This document shows, piece by piece, positions 1-9,120 of a DNA stretch of 64,000 bases (within the stretch, counting starts at the first letter, position 1; each line of letters starts with the position of its first letter). The DNA is from Thermoguttaceae bacterium. Its GTDB lineage: Bacteria; Planctomycetota; Planctomycetia; Pirellulales; Thermoguttaceae. The position numbers were made by a program, and so were the translations under genes. The notes under the pieces were generated by a model, which was not told where the DNA came from, made no database searches, and saw only the letters and a list, made by a program, of their open reading frames with translations. The DNA lies in NCBI GenBank assembly GCA_017937485.1, contig JAGBDN010000101.1, positions 1-64,000 on the forward strand, read 5' to 3'.

Positions 1-500
1 CCGAACGGCTCGTCGAGGAGCAAAATCTGCGGTTCGACCGCCAACGCTCGCGCCAACGCGACCCGTTGCCGCTGACCGCCGGAAAGTTGCGCCGGATAAC
101 GCCCCGCCAAGTTGTCCAGCTGAATCATATGCAACAACGACTCGACTTTTTCGCGGATTTGCGTCTTCGAAAGGCGCGACCGGCGCGGTTTCACCGTCAA
201 GCCGAAAGCGATGTTATCGAAAACGGTCATCTGCCGAAAGAGCGCGTAGTGCTGGAAAACGAACCCGACGCCGCGTTCGCCGATCTTCTTTTTATCGACC
301 TGCGCGCCGTGAAAAAGGACGGGCCCGCTTCCGACGTCGGGCGTTTCCAAACCGGCGATAATTCGCAAAAGCGTCGTCTTTCCCGAACCGGACGGGCCGA
401 GGAGCGCGACCAATTCGCCCGCGTTGATTCGGACGCTAACGTCGTTCAACGCTTTGAAATTGCCGAACGATTTCGTTATATTTCGAACTTCAATCCCCAT
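1..500 (-). CDS. cysA: Sulfate/thiosulfate ABC transporter ATP-binding protein CysA (partial, N-terminal part)
   Basis: ATPase subunit that powers sulfate import at the inner membrane. The frame starts at an ATG at 498-500 and runs off the window edge, so about 166 N-terminal residues are visible. They contain Walker A GPSGSGKT (35-42), a Q-loop in VFQHYALF (about 81-88), the ABC signature LSGGQRQR (139-146) and Walker B ILLLDEP (159-165). The order and spacing fit the CysA/PotA branch of importer ATPases. The gene lies 120 bases downstream of cysW on the same strand, which supports the sulfate assignment over other substrates. The C-terminal regulatory domain is outside the window. Confidence 0.9.
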   Translation of the reverse strand, partial: MGIEVRNITKSFGNFKALNDVSVRINAGELVALLGPSGSGKTTLLRIIAGLETPDVGSGPVLFHGAQVDKKKIGERGVGFVFQHYALFRQMTVFDNIAFGLTVKPRRSRLSKTQIREKVESLLHMIQLDNLAGRYPAQLSGGQRQRVALARALAVEPQILLLDEPF

Positions 501-620
501 TTTTGCCTCGTCGTCTCCGTCTTGCGACGTTTTTATCGATTATGTTCAATTTCCGGTTTCGGTTCCGCGACCGGCGTTATGCGTCCGCTCGTTCCGTCGA
601 CCTCGACGCTCGCTTTTCCG

Positions 621-1517
621 TTATTCTTCGGTCGCGCGACTCATTTTCCATTCCAAAACAGCTTTCGCGACCAGCGTTAAAATCGCCGCCGCGGCCAACA
701 AAGAAGCGACCGCGAACGGCTCCGCTCCTTTGGCGTAACTTTGCTGCAAGTCCTCGATGTGAAGCGGCGCCGTGTTCGTTTTCGCCACTTTTCCGGCGAC
801 GACGGAAACCGCGCCGAATTCCCCCATCGCCCGAGCGTTGCAGAGAATCGCGCCGTACAACAGCGCCCATTTAACGTTCGGAAGCGTTACCCGCGTAAAA
901 ATTTGCCAACCGTTGGCGCCTAACACGCGCGCCGCTTGTTCCTCTTCCGTCCCTTGCGCCTCCATCACCGGAATCAATTCGCGCACGACGAAAGGAAACG
1001 TTACGAATATCGTCGCGATCACCACGCCCGGCGTCGCGAAAATAATTCTCACGTTGTGATCCAGCAACCAACGCCCCAGCGCCGACTGCGCGCAAAAAAG
1101 GAACAAAAACAGAAGACCGGCGATCACCGGAGAAATAGCGAAAGGCAGGTCGATTAGCGAAATTAGGAAACCTTTGCCCCAAAATTGAAATTTACCGAGG
1201 CACCACGCGGCCGCCAAACCAAAAATCACGTTCAAAACGACGGAAAAAAACGCCGCGATAAACGTCATCTTCATCGCGCGCATCGTGTCTTTGTCGACCA
1301 ACGCCCGCCAAAAAACGCTCAAACCGTCCGCAAGAGCTTCGTAAAACACGCAAATTAACGGCAGCAGAAGGAAAAACGTCAAAAACGCAAAGGTCGCGGC
1401 GATCAAAAGCGCGCGGCCCCAAAGCGGCTCGGTCGTCGCTCGCTGAACCGCGTGAAAGTGCGCTTTATACTCCGCGACGCTCGCGGCGCGAAGTTTTTTA
1501 GGCGTTTCAGAAGTCAT
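621..1517 (-). CDS. cysW: Sulfate ABC transporter permease CysW
   Basis: Inner-membrane permease subunit for sulfate uptake, 298 residues, normal for the family. It has an N-terminal cytoplasmic stretch, about six membrane segments and the permease-ATPase coupling (EAA) loop around EEEQAARVLGANGWQ. The segment GEFGAVSVVAGK near the C-terminus is typical of CysW rather than CysT. It is followed on the same strand by cysA. The partner permease cysT and a binding protein (cysP/sbp) are not next to it: the upstream neighbour is a BON-domain protein. The Shine-Dalgarno before the ATG is weak. An AT-rich leader precedes it. Confidence 0.9.
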   Translation of the reverse strand: MTSETPKKLRAASVAEYKAHFHAVQRATTEPLWGRALLIAATFAFLTFFLLLPLICVFYEALADGLSVFWRALVDKDTMRAMKMTFIAAFFSVVLNVIFGLAAAWCLGKFQFWGKGFLISLIDLPFAISPVIAGLLFLFLFCAQSALGRWLLDHNVRIIFATPGVVIATIFVTFPFVVRELIPVMEAQGTEEEQAARVLGANGWQIFTRVTLPNVKWALLYGAILCNARAMGEFGAVSVVAGKVAKTNTAPLHIEDLQQSYAKGAEPFAVASLLAAAAILTLVAKAVLEWKMSRATEE

Positions 1518-1876
1518 ATTGAATTGCTTTTCGTGTATTTTGCGCGCCGTCGCTTTGTTTTCGTCGCCGTCGCGCCCTTCCGTTCGCCGCCGTCTAGGGC
1601 GTTCGTCTTCTTTTCATTTATCGACGAACCGGCGAGCAAAACTAAAGAGAAACGCCGACAAACCCGCAAATTGTTGAAAATTTTTCACTATTTATTACAC
1701 AAAAACAATTTTTGTTTGATAAAAATCAATTTCTATTTGATTTTAACAATTATTTTCATCAACGAACACAATTCAAACAATAATAACTTATCGCTTTTCA
1801 AACAAAAAAACGCGACGCCGACGCATTGTCGGAATCGCGTTTCTAAAATTCAACAAAAATCGTTTTTCGTTCAAAT
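1518..1876. other. AT-rich leader upstream of cysW
   Basis: This 359-base gap separates the BON-domain gene from cysW. About 1660-1830 is strikingly AT-rich against its CpG-rich surroundings and contains the inverted repeat TTGAT-AAAA-ATCAA at 1716-1729. It probably holds the promoter and operator of the cysWA operon. Several A/T hexamers could serve as -10 boxes, so no single promoter can be assigned. A plus-strand open frame crosses it but has no coding character. Confidence 0.5.
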
Positions 1877-3136
1877 TCAAAGAGCGGAAGGCGCGCCGCT
1901 CCCAACGTCCGGCAAAATCGGAATCGTCGGCGCGGTTCCCGTCGGTATGTTCCCCGTCGGCGCGGCTCCCGAAGAAGGCGCGTTGGAAAGGCCCGGCGTC
2001 GGAGCGACCGGAACAAGCGCGCCGGGGCCGGAATCGTCCGGGCGAACGTAAGTCAACTGATTTTCAACGCGACGAACGTCCGGTTCGGCCAACAAAACGC
2101 GCCCGGCCGCTTCTCTCGCGCTCGGAGTCGGAACGACGCCTCGCACCGTCGCGACGCCGTCCCGAAACTCAACCGAAATAGGCGACAACGGGTTCACCGC
2201 CGGCGTTTGCAAAAGCCGAGTCGTCAAATACTCTTGATAAGAACGTCGTTTTTCCTCCGGCGAACGAACGGACGTCGGTTCGGGCAGGGGCGCGATCGGG
2301 GCTCCGACCGGCGCCAAAGACGCGCCCGCCCATTCGGAACGCACTCGCCCGTCGAGTTCGACCCAGCCGTCGCCGTTTCCCTCCGCGAAGCCGAAATCGC
2401 CGACGCCGCCTTGCCCCAATCTTAAATCGAACGGCGTTTGCGTCCAATCGCTAATCGGCGCTCGTCCGCGCATCCAAATCGTCGCCGGGTCGAACGCGTC
2501 GTCCAACGGAATCGCCGCCGTTTGGTTCGCGTCGAGGTTTTCAAGACCGGCCTTCGCTTGCGCCGCCAATTCCGCTTGCGCCGCCGCGATCTCTTCCGGC
2601 GTTCGTCCGTATCGAACGCCGCGCCGCCATTCGGAATGCGAAATCGGTTTCGGCTTTTTCGCCGTCGTCAATCGCGGGCCGTCCTGTTTTTTCAAACTTC
2701 CGGCCAACGCGCTTTCCGTTCGCTTCGCCGCTTTTTTCGCCTTTTGAATTTCGTTGCGCCAATAAAACAACTCGAAATTTTGCTTGCTTTGGAATTCGCT
2801 CGGGCCGACGAAACGCCCGCCCGCTCGTTTCGCGTCGACGCCGACGACGTTCCCGGCGCTTCCGCGAACGGCTCCGCTCGAAAAACGCGACTCTTCCGAT
2901 TTTGCCGACGGCTTAATCGCGCCGTCGTAACGCGCGCCGCTAAATCTTCCGTTCGGTTGGGTCGAATCTAAGAGCGAACCCGCCCCCTTTTTTTCGGTCG
3001 CCGTCGCAATTTGCCCCCAAGCGTCGCCGGACGCGACGTTCGAAAGCGTCGCAGCAACCGCCGCGAACGTTAAAATCGACGCGACGACGCGTCGGCGCCG
3101 CCCGTTCCGAACTTCCCTTCTCGTTTTTCGTTCCAT
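1877..3136 (-). CDS. Secreted protein with C-terminal BON-like domain
   Basis: A 419-residue protein with a basic N-terminus and a hydrophobic segment (about 18-40) that looks like a signal peptide. A long Arg/Ala/Pro-rich low-complexity middle follows. Near residues 320-365 a BON-like module is visible (VEFRDGVATVRGVVPT, then a stretch ending VRRVENQLTYV); BON domains bind lipid or peptidoglycan surfaces in exported proteins. The last 50 residues are Pro/Gly/Thr-rich with a repeated GxxPTGxAP pattern. It precedes cysW on the same strand, but the 359-base gap argues against a shared transcript. Role unknown, probably in the envelope. Confidence 0.65.
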   Translation of the reverse strand: MERKTRREVRNGRRRRVVASILTFAAVAATLSNVASGDAWGQIATATEKKGAGSLLDSTQPNGRFSGARYDGAIKPSAKSEESRFSSGAVRGSAGNVVGVDAKRAGGRFVGPSEFQSKQNFELFYWRNEIQKAKKAAKRTESALAGSLKKQDGPRLTTAKKPKPISHSEWRRGVRYGRTPEEIAAAQAELAAQAKAGLENLDANQTAAIPLDDAFDPATIWMRGRAPISDWTQTPFDLRLGQGGVGDFGFAEGNGDGWVELDGRVRSEWAGASLAPVGAPIAPLPEPTSVRSPEEKRRSYQEYLTTRLLQTPAVNPLSPISVEFRDGVATVRGVVPTPSAREAAGRVLLAEPDVRRVENQLTYVRPDDSGPGALVPVAPTPGLSNAPSSGAAPTGNIPTGTAPTIPILPDVGSGAPSAL

Positions 3137-3741
3137 CGTCCGTCTCTACTTTCTCCGAACGCCGCGCGCCGGTCGTTTCTCTCCGCCGTCGCTTTTAACG
3201 CTCGACGTTTTCTCCGCGTCCGTTTTTTCTTCTTCGCCCGTTTACGACGTAAAACTAGGGAAAATATAACGGTCGCGAGACTTTAACGCGTGAAATAAAA
3301 ATACTTCGACCTTTCGAATTATCGGCCGTTCGCTCGCCGCGCTTCAATTTTTTCGTCTTGCGCCGCGTTTCCTTTTTTCCTTCGCTTCGGCGACTCCGCC
3401 CGTTTCTTCCTACTTCGCTCTCCCATTTTTCCCATTTCTCCGCTTCGTTCTGTTCGAAAAAATTTCTCTCTTTCCCCTTGTCTCCCCAAAACGGCCAATA
3501 TTTTTCTCAAGTCGGCGTCCTAACGCGCCTTTTCCCCTTTCCGCGTCTTGACGGCGTTCAAAAATCGTTAAAATAAGTAAAACAATCAACGCAAGCCCTA
3601 CCGTCGCGTTCAATTTATTTTACCCATTTTCCCAAAACGCGACCGCGGTTCCTAAAAAAAAAGAAAAAAAAGCGCAACGCCGAGAATTTAGCGGCAACAA
3701 TTATATTGTCCGAACGTAAAAAGCAATAAAGAGTTTTTCCG
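3137..3741. other. Divergent intergenic region, no gene supported
   Basis: This 605-base gap lies between the divergently transcribed BON-domain and sigma-factor genes. It contains pyrimidine-rich low-complexity DNA, an A-rich run at about 3654-3670 and a possible -10 hexamer TATATT at 3702-3707 in front of the sigma gene. Short open frames here have no ribosome-binding sites and poor composition. Confidence 0.4.
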
Positions 3742-4497
3742 ATGACTTCCAACGCCGCGCTTTCCCCCCTCGTTTCCCCCCCTTCGCTCGACGCCGACGG
3801 CGTTTCGCTCGCGACGCGGGAAATCGCTTTCCCCGAGAACGCCGCCCTCGACGTTCCCGCCGACGCGACGCCCGCGGTCGCCGTCGACGAAAAAGAAAGC
3901 GCGTTCCCTCCAGTCGACGCGCCCCCCTCCGAACGCGACGTCGATTTTGTCGACGACGACGGGAAAATCGACTGGAACGCGGCCCTTTCGGCCAACGAAA
4001 GTCGACTTCGCTCGACGATCGCGACTCGGGTCGGCGAAAGCGCGGCGGTCGACGAAGTTTTCCAAGACGTCGCGCTCGCGGCGACCCGCCAAAAGGCGCC
4101 GATTCGCGACCCCCGCAAAATCGGCGCTTGGCTTCGTCGACTCGCGACCGTTTACTCGCTCCTTTATCGCCGTTCGATCGGTCGCAAAAAGAAGTTGTTG
4201 CAACGTTACCAAGATCGCGTTCCGGTTCGCGAAATCTCCGGAATCGACGCGGAGCCGCTCCATTGGCTCCTGCTCGAAGAACGTCGCGCGCTCGTTCGCG
4301 CGGCGACCGCCCTTCTTCCGGAAGACGAACGACGCGTTTTAACGTTAAAATACGCGGAAGAGAGAAGTTACAAAGAAATTGCCGAAGAAACCGGCGCGAC
4401 CGTTTCCGCCGTTCAGTCGAAACTGCATCGCGCTCGCGCTCGACTTCGCGAAAAGCTCGCCGAACTTGCGCCGACCGCGAACGCGCCCCCCGCTTAA
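3742..4497 (+). CDS. ECF-type RNA polymerase sigma factor
   Basis: Sigma-70 family factor of 251 residues expected to direct RNA polymerase to a small regulon. Region 2 lies around residues 85-150 (including VDEVFQDVALAA and RKIGAWLRRLATVYSLLYRR) and region 4 around 185-245, with the helix-turn-helix YKEIAEETGATVSAVQSKLH. An acidic, Ala/Pro-rich extension of about 75 residues precedes region 2 and is not part of the core fold. The next gene, 146 bases downstream, encodes a membrane protein of anti-sigma type, and a PDZ protein follows, so the three probably form one envelope-signalling module. Confidence 0.85.
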   Translation: MTSNAALSPLVSPPSLDADGVSLATREIAFPENAALDVPADATPAVAVDEKESAFPPVDAPPSERDVDFVDDDGKIDWNAALSANESRLRSTIATRVGESAAVDEVFQDVALAATRQKAPIRDPRKIGAWLRRLATVYSLLYRRSIGRKKKLLQRYQDRVPVREISGIDAEPLHWLLLEERRALVRAATALLPEDERRVLTLKYAEERSYKEIAEETGATVSAVQSKLHRARARLREKLAELAPTANAPPA

Positions 4498-4643
4498 CGG
4501 TCGCCGTTCGCGTCGTTTAATTTTCGTTTTCCCCGTCCGTTTCGACGTTTCGTCCCGCCCACCTCCGTTTTCTCTTCCGTCGAGCCGCGCCCAAACGTCG
4601 GCGACGCTCGCGAAGAAAACCGCCCGTCCCGGAAAGCCCAACA

Positions 4644-5582
4644 ATGGAAACGCCCCGCCTCCCCCTTTCCTTAACGCCGCCGACGCCGGAGCTTGAAACG
4701 CTCGTCGAACTGTTGGTCGACGACGAACTCGACGCCGTCGAGCGTCGCGCCCTTCTCGAACGTCTCGACGCCGTCGAGGGCGGTTGGAAGTACTGCGCGA
4801 CCGCCTTCCTTGAAGCGCAAACGTTTCGCAAAGCGTTTCGTTTTCTCGCCGTTTCCGAAAGCGCCGACGGTTCTTTCGACGCCGACGGCCGGCCGAACGA
4901 TTTCCTCGAACGCGCTCTCCTTGCCCAATCGGAGAACGTTCGCGCACCTTTCGACCGTCCGAACGCCGCGCCCGTCGCCGCGTCGCGTCGCGACCTCCCG
5001 GAACCGCGCATTATTCCGCTCCGTTCCTCCGTTTCGCGAAGTCGTTTCGGTCATTCGTTCGGCTCCGACGGTTCGGGCGGCGACGGGCCGCGACGGTTCG
5101 CTCGTTTTGCCGCGACGACGGCGGGCTTCCTCCTTTCGGTCGCGTTCGGCGCCCTTCTTTATCGTCAAATCGCGCCGACCGCGCCGCCTCCGGTCGCCGG
5201 CCCCCTCCGTCTTGAAAGCGGAGTCGACTTAGCCGCCGTCGAGACGCCCGCCGCCAACGTTTCGCCGCGCCGCGCCGCGTCGTCCGCGTCGGCGACGTCC
5301 GGAGCGCCGATTCGTTACGTTACTTTGCGCAGCCCGAGCCGTTCGCTCGACGACGTCGCCGTTCCTTGCGTCGAGGGCGATCTAAACGATTTAGCGACGT
5401 TGCGAGCGAGCCGCGCCGACGTTCTCGACGTTCCGCCGTCGGTCGTCGAAGCGCTTCAAACGCCCGGCGGACGCGTTCAAACGGTTCGCGACGAACTGCG
5501 TTTTCCGCTCGACGACGGTCGAACGATCGTGTTGCCGGTCGACGTTTACGAAATCCGGAGCGAATTTGTTCCGATATACTAA
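4644..5582 (+). CDS. Putative membrane-anchored anti-sigma factor
   Basis: A 312-residue protein. The N-terminal 60 residues (LVELLVDDELDAVERRALLERL and following) resemble the short helical sigma-binding domain of planctomycete anti-sigma factors. A Ser/Arg-rich linker and one transmembrane segment (about 155-175, TAGFLLSVAFGALLY) follow, then an exported Arg/Ser/Ala-rich tail. The HxxxCxxC zinc motif of the ZAS family is absent; only one Cys occurs in the N-terminal domain. The anti-sigma role is inferred from topology and position behind the ECF gene. Confidence 0.6.
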   Translation: METPRLPLSLTPPTPELETLVELLVDDELDAVERRALLERLDAVEGGWKYCATAFLEAQTFRKAFRFLAVSESADGSFDADGRPNDFLERALLAQSENVRAPFDRPNAAPVAASRRDLPEPRIIPLRSSVSRSRFGHSFGSDGSGGDGPRRFARFAATTAGFLLSVAFGALLYRQIAPTAPPPVAGPLRLESGVDLAAVETPAANVSPRRAASSASATSGAPIRYVTLRSPSRSLDDVAVPCVEGDLNDLATLRASRADVLDVPPSVVEALQTPGGRVQTVRDELRFPLDDGRTIVLPVDVYEIRSEFVPIY

Positions 5583-5686
5583 CGGCCGCCCCCAAGCGAT
5601 AAAACAAACAGAAAGCATTTTTCGCAACGCGGCTTCCCTAAACGTTTGAAACGCGCCGCGTCGTTTTTTCCAAAAGGAGTTGAAGT

Positions 5687-6829
5687 ATGAAACGCAACGT
5701 TTTTTCGCAAGAGTTCGCTTCCCGTCGTTTGCCGTTGGCTTGCGGCGTTTTGACCGCTTGCCTCGTCGGCGGAGGAATCGCCGTCGCGCAAACGAAACAA
5801 CTGAAAGAGCCCGCGGAACCGGTCGCCGCGACCGCCGCCGAAGAGACCGACGACGCGGCTCAAGCCCCCGTCGCCGCCAACGGCTCCTACTCGATCGTCG
5901 TCGAAAGCAAAACCGGCCCGGACGGCAAAACGATTCAAACGAAAAAGGTTTGGCGCGACGGAAAACTTGTTGAAAGCGAAGAAAAAACGCTCGACGGCGA
6001 CGCCGCCGACGCGACGATTCAACTTCCGAACGGCGAAACGGCGCCGGGTCGCGTTTTCCACTTCGACTTCAACGACGACGTTTTCGGCGATTTGGGCGTC
6101 GACGTCTCGCCGTTTGAAGGAATGCGTCGTCTCGAATCGCAAATGCGCGAACACCAAGAGGAAATGCGCGCGCAAATGGAAGAGCTGCGCCGCCGTTTCG
6201 GCGAAAACGCCCCGAACGGTTTCCTCGCGCCGCAAGACGGCGAAATCGCGGCGGCGCCGAGCAAGTACTGGATCGGCGCGACGGTCGAACCGACGCCGGA
6301 ACTCCTCGTCGCGCAACTTCCGATCAACGAAGGCGAAGGCATTTTGCTCCAATACGTCGTTCCGGACTCCCCGGCGGCGAAAGCCGGTTTGCAACGTTTC
6401 GACGTCGTCGTTAAAATCGACGGCGCGCCGATCGCCAACGCCTCCGACGTCGCGAAAATCGTCGACAAAACCGGCGACAAAACCGTTAAAGTCGAATTTT
6501 TCCGCAAAGGCAAGTTGACCGAAACGAAATTAACGCCCGCCGAACGCCCGCAAAACGACGCTCGCCTCGTTCCGTTCGGCGTCCCGAACGGCGGTTCGCG
6601 CTTTCAAATCGTTCGTCCCGGTTTGATCGTTTCGGCGCCGGAAGCTGAAAACGCCGAAGCGAAGCCCGCCGAAGAAACTCCGAAAGCCGAGGAAAACGCC
6701 GAAACGAAACCCGCCGAAGAAGCTCCGAAAGCCGAAGAAAACGCCGAAGCGAAACCCGCCGAGGAAACTCCGAAAGCCGAGGAAAACGCCGAAGCGAAAC
6801 CCGCCGAGGAAGCCCCGAAAGCCGAATAG
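5687..6829 (+). CDS. Exported PDZ-domain protein with repetitive C-terminal tail
   Basis: A 380-residue protein starting at an ATG with a strong Shine-Dalgarno (AAAGGAG). A signal-like hydrophobic segment lies at about 15-32. The middle contains a coiled-coil-like Glu/Arg/Met-rich stretch (about 145-180) and a PDZ domain (about 205-285: GILLQYVVPDSPAAKAGLQRF, a ligand loop, then DKTVKVEFFRKGK). No trypsin-like protease domain precedes the PDZ domain, unlike HtrA/DegP, so it probably binds peptides without cutting them. The last 60 residues are four 15-residue repeats. It lies 104 bases after the anti-sigma-like gene and ends in a clear terminator. Confidence 0.75.
   Translation: MKRNVFSQEFASRRLPLACGVLTACLVGGGIAVAQTKQLKEPAEPVAATAAEETDDAAQAPVAANGSYSIVVESKTGPDGKTIQTKKVWRDGKLVESEEKTLDGDAADATIQLPNGETAPGRVFHFDFNDDVFGDLGVDVSPFEGMRRLESQMREHQEEMRAQMEELRRRFGENAPNGFLAPQDGEIAAAPSKYWIGATVEPTPELLVAQLPINEGEGILLQYVVPDSPAAKAGLQRFDVVVKIDGAPIANASDVAKIVDKTGDKTVKVEFFRKGKLTETKLTPAERPQNDARLVPFGVPNGGSRFQIVRPGLIVSAPEAENAEAKPAEETPKAEENAETKPAEEAPKAEENAEAKPAEETPKAEENAEAKPAEEAPKAE
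6647..6826 (+). repeat. Four tandem 45-bp coding repeats
   Basis: Four in-frame 45-base units encode ENAEAKPAEETPKAE with small variations (T/A at two positions). They form the highly charged Ala/Glu/Pro/Lys tail of the PDZ protein. Such a tail is probably extended and could span periplasm or cell wall. Copy number is expected to vary between strains. Confidence 0.95.
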
Positions 6830-6867
6830 TCGCGACGCGGTTTCGTTCTCCGCTCGTCGCTAACGCC

Positions 6868-6905
6868 AAACGGCGTTCCGATTTTTCGTCGGAACGCCGT
6901 TTTTT
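6868..6905 (+). terminator. Intrinsic terminator after the PDZ gene
   Basis: The stem AAACGGCGTTCCGA (6868-6881) pairs with TCGGAACGCCGTTT (6889-6902) around a short T-rich loop, followed by a T run. It lies 39 bases past the stop codon. Confidence 0.9.
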
Positions 6906-7028
6906 AACGCTCGTTTCTCTTTCTTAACGAAGCGCCGACCGCTCGGAGTTTTAGGGTCAAGCGTCGCAGACCTCGCCGCCGATCGACTTTTTTTTGCGCC
7001 GAAACGTTTTTTCGCGACGAAGTTTCGA

Positions 7029-7934
7029 TTATCGCGTCGCAAACCAAACGCTTTCGCCGACGCCGAGCAAAACGATCGCCGCAAAGACGAAAAGTCCGAA
7101 AACGTTGCGCCCGGTTTTGCGCCGAACCGCCGCCGCGACGCCGAGCAAAACGACGACGCCGAGAAACGCGCCCCAATAACCGGCGCAAAATCCCCAAAGC
7201 GCCCCGAGCGCCGCCGCCTCCGCCCGCTCCGAACGCGGAATCGCTCGCCAAAAGAGAAGCGTCGCCGCGACGCCGGAACCGACGCTCGCCGCAAAAACGC
7301 CGCAACGCTCGACGAGAACGTCGGCTGCGCTTAGCGCTAAAATCGTCAAAAGGCCGAGAACCGGAACCGCCGCCGCGAACGATACCAACGATTTCGGAAC
7401 GGAGCCCTTGTCCCATTCGACAAACCCGAGAATCAAGGCCGCGTAAGCCGCGAACGCCCAAACGAACGAAAGCGCGACCGCCTTTTGCGCCGCCGCCCAA
7501 TAACCGTCGAACGTCAACGTCGTCGTTTGCGTCGGATCGGCTTCAAACGCCGCGACCGCCGCCTCCCACGCGGCCGAATATTCGGCAAATCCGCTCCAAT
7601 TTAACGTTTGCGACGAAAAACCGACCCAACCGCCGGCCAAAATCGACGCGCCAAAGAGAGCGCCGACCGCGCAACAAAGAAACTCGACGAACGGATATCG
7701 AACGCTAATCGGCGCCTTGCAGTCGCGGCAACGTCCGCGGAGCCAAAGCCAAGCGAGAATCGGCACGTTGTCGAACGGTCGCACCCGCGCGCCGCACTTC
7801 GGGCAATGCGACGGCGGCGAAATCAAGCTCATTCCTTCCGGAACGCGCCAAATCACGACGTTGAAAAAACTCCCGAACGCCGCGCCTAAAATCGCGATCC
7901 AACCGACCAAAATCGCCAAAAAAACCGTCGTCAT
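7029..7934 (-). CDS. Prepilin-peptidase-like membrane protein, catalytic aspartates replaced
   Basis: Homologue of type IV prepilin peptidases (A24, PilD/GspO), inner-membrane aspartyl proteases that cleave prepilin leaders. From the ATG at 7932-7934 it has 301 residues. The N-terminal domain is well kept: FGSFFNVVIWRVP (20-32) and the paired CxxC motifs (C44/C47, C69/C72). The C-terminal half is a multi-pass membrane domain in which the first catalytic Asp appears to be Glu173 (EWDKGSVP) and the second GxGD motif is not recognisable (SERAEAAALGALWGF, about 235-249). An upstream TTG would add 19 residues but lacks a better ribosome site. It may be a pseudoenzyme or have a shifted active site. 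Confidence 0.75.
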   Translation of the reverse strand: MTTVFLAILVGWIAILGAAFGSFFNVVIWRVPEGMSLISPPSHCPKCGARVRPFDNVPILAWLWLRGRCRDCKAPISVRYPFVEFLCCAVGALFGASILAGGWVGFSSQTLNWSGFAEYSAAWEAAVAAFEADPTQTTTLTFDGYWAAAQKAVALSFVWAFAAYAALILGFVEWDKGSVPKSLVSFAAAVPVLGLLTILALSAADVLVERCGVFAASVGSGVAATLLFWRAIPRSERAEAAALGALWGFCAGYWGAFLGVVVLLGVAAAVRRKTGRNVFGLFVFAAIVLLGVGESVWFATR

Positions 7935-8056
7935 CGCCGTTTTCGCCCTTTCTTTCCGCCGAAACCGGCGCAAAATCGGCGCGACCGTCAAAGTCGGCGA
8001 CGCGGTTCGCCGCGCCGCCGAACCGAGGAAAACGCCGCGTCGTCGTTTCCGCTCCG

Positions 8057-9028
8057 CTAAATCGTTTCTATCGCCGGTTTTTCAGGCGTCGCCGAATATT
8101 CAAAAAGCGTCGGCCAACATTTCCCGGTAATAAAGAGCCGGTTCTTCGCGCCGTCGAACGCGATTCCGTTAAGAACGTATTCCCAACTTTCGCGCAACGA
8201 TTCCGGAACGATTTTCGAAAAATCGATCGCTTGCAGAACGCGCCCGGACGTCGGGTCGATTCGAACGATCTTGTTCGTTTGATAAACGTTCGCCCAAAGC
8301 TCGCCGCCGACAAACTCCAATTCGTTCAAATTTATCAACTTGCGTTTGCGACCGCTCGCGTCGAGATAAAAAACGTCGAACGTTCGTTTCGCCCGGAACG
8401 TCTTCGGGTCGAGAACGCGAATTTTCGACGTTCCGTCGCTCATCGCCAACGTTTCCGTCGCGCCGTCGAACGCGAGTCCCCAACCTTCGCCGGAATATCG
8501 GAACTCGTCGAGTTTTTCGAACGTTTTTTTATCGAAAACAAAACAAGCGCGCTCCCGCCAAGTCAAGACGAAGATTCGGTCGTCGACGACGGCGATTCCT
8601 TCGGCGAAATAACGCTTCGAAAATCGATATTCTTGCAAAATTTTCCCCGTTTCGAGATCGATTTTGCGCAAAATCGACTTTCCGTATTGGCCGCCGCTTT
8701 CGTATAAAATTTCGCGACCGGTTTCCGCGTCGACTTCAAAAACAAGCCCTTGCGTATACGAGTCGGTCGCTCGGGCGCGGCGTTTCGTCAGCTTCAAATC
8801 GAACCGCGTCGGAAATTCGCGATTCGTCGCCGCGTCCGCCCCTTCGCTCGCCGCCTTTTTTTTCGCCGTCTGCGGCGTCTGCGGCGTTTGTCCAAACGCG
8901 ACCGCCGCCAACCCGCCCGTTCCCGTCGAACAAACGTTCGCCAACGCCGCGACGCCGACGCCCGCGACGCAACGTTTCAAGATTTCGCGCCGAGTCGCCC
9001 CGGCGTCGCCGTTCGTTCCGTTCCGCAC
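8057..9028 (-). CDS. Exported glutaminyl-peptide cyclotransferase
   Basis: A 323-residue beta-propeller enzyme of the plant/bacterial glutaminyl cyclase type, which converts N-terminal glutamine to pyroglutamate. Recognisable motifs are YTQGLVF, ESGGQYGKS, YFAEGIAVVDDRIFVLTW, GEGWGLAFDG, LNELEFVGGELWANV and VLNGIAFD. The N-terminus contains TRREILKR followed by a hydrophobic stretch, consistent with Tat export. It lies 92 bases downstream of uvrA on the same strand, with no obvious functional link. Confidence 0.88.
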   Translation of the reverse strand: MRNGTNGDAGATRREILKRCVAGVGVAALANVCSTGTGGLAAVAFGQTPQTPQTAKKKAASEGADAATNREFPTRFDLKLTKRRARATDSYTQGLVFEVDAETGREILYESGGQYGKSILRKIDLETGKILQEYRFSKRYFAEGIAVVDDRIFVLTWRERACFVFDKKTFEKLDEFRYSGEGWGLAFDGATETLAMSDGTSKIRVLDPKTFRAKRTFDVFYLDASGRKRKLINLNELEFVGGELWANVYQTNKIVRIDPTSGRVLQAIDFSKIVPESLRESWEYVLNGIAFDGAKNRLFITGKCWPTLFEYSATPEKPAIETI

Positions 9029-9120
9029 TTTTCCGCTCCTTCGTCTTTTCTTCGCCGACGCAAACCGCCCGACCGTCGCCGAAACGCCGCGCCCAACCGT
9101 CCAAACGCCGCGACGCGCCG

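Noticed and set aside
1452-2051. Plus-strand open frame across the AT-rich leader
   Set aside because: Antisense to cysW and the BON-domain gene at its ends; the middle is AT-rich leader with Asn/Lys/Phe runs.
3410-3613. Minus-strand frame starting at a TTG, with a hydrophobic N-terminus (NATVGLALIVLLILTIFERR)
   Set aside because: No Shine-Dalgarno, basic low-complexity remainder, located in a divergent promoter region; could be revisited if conserved.
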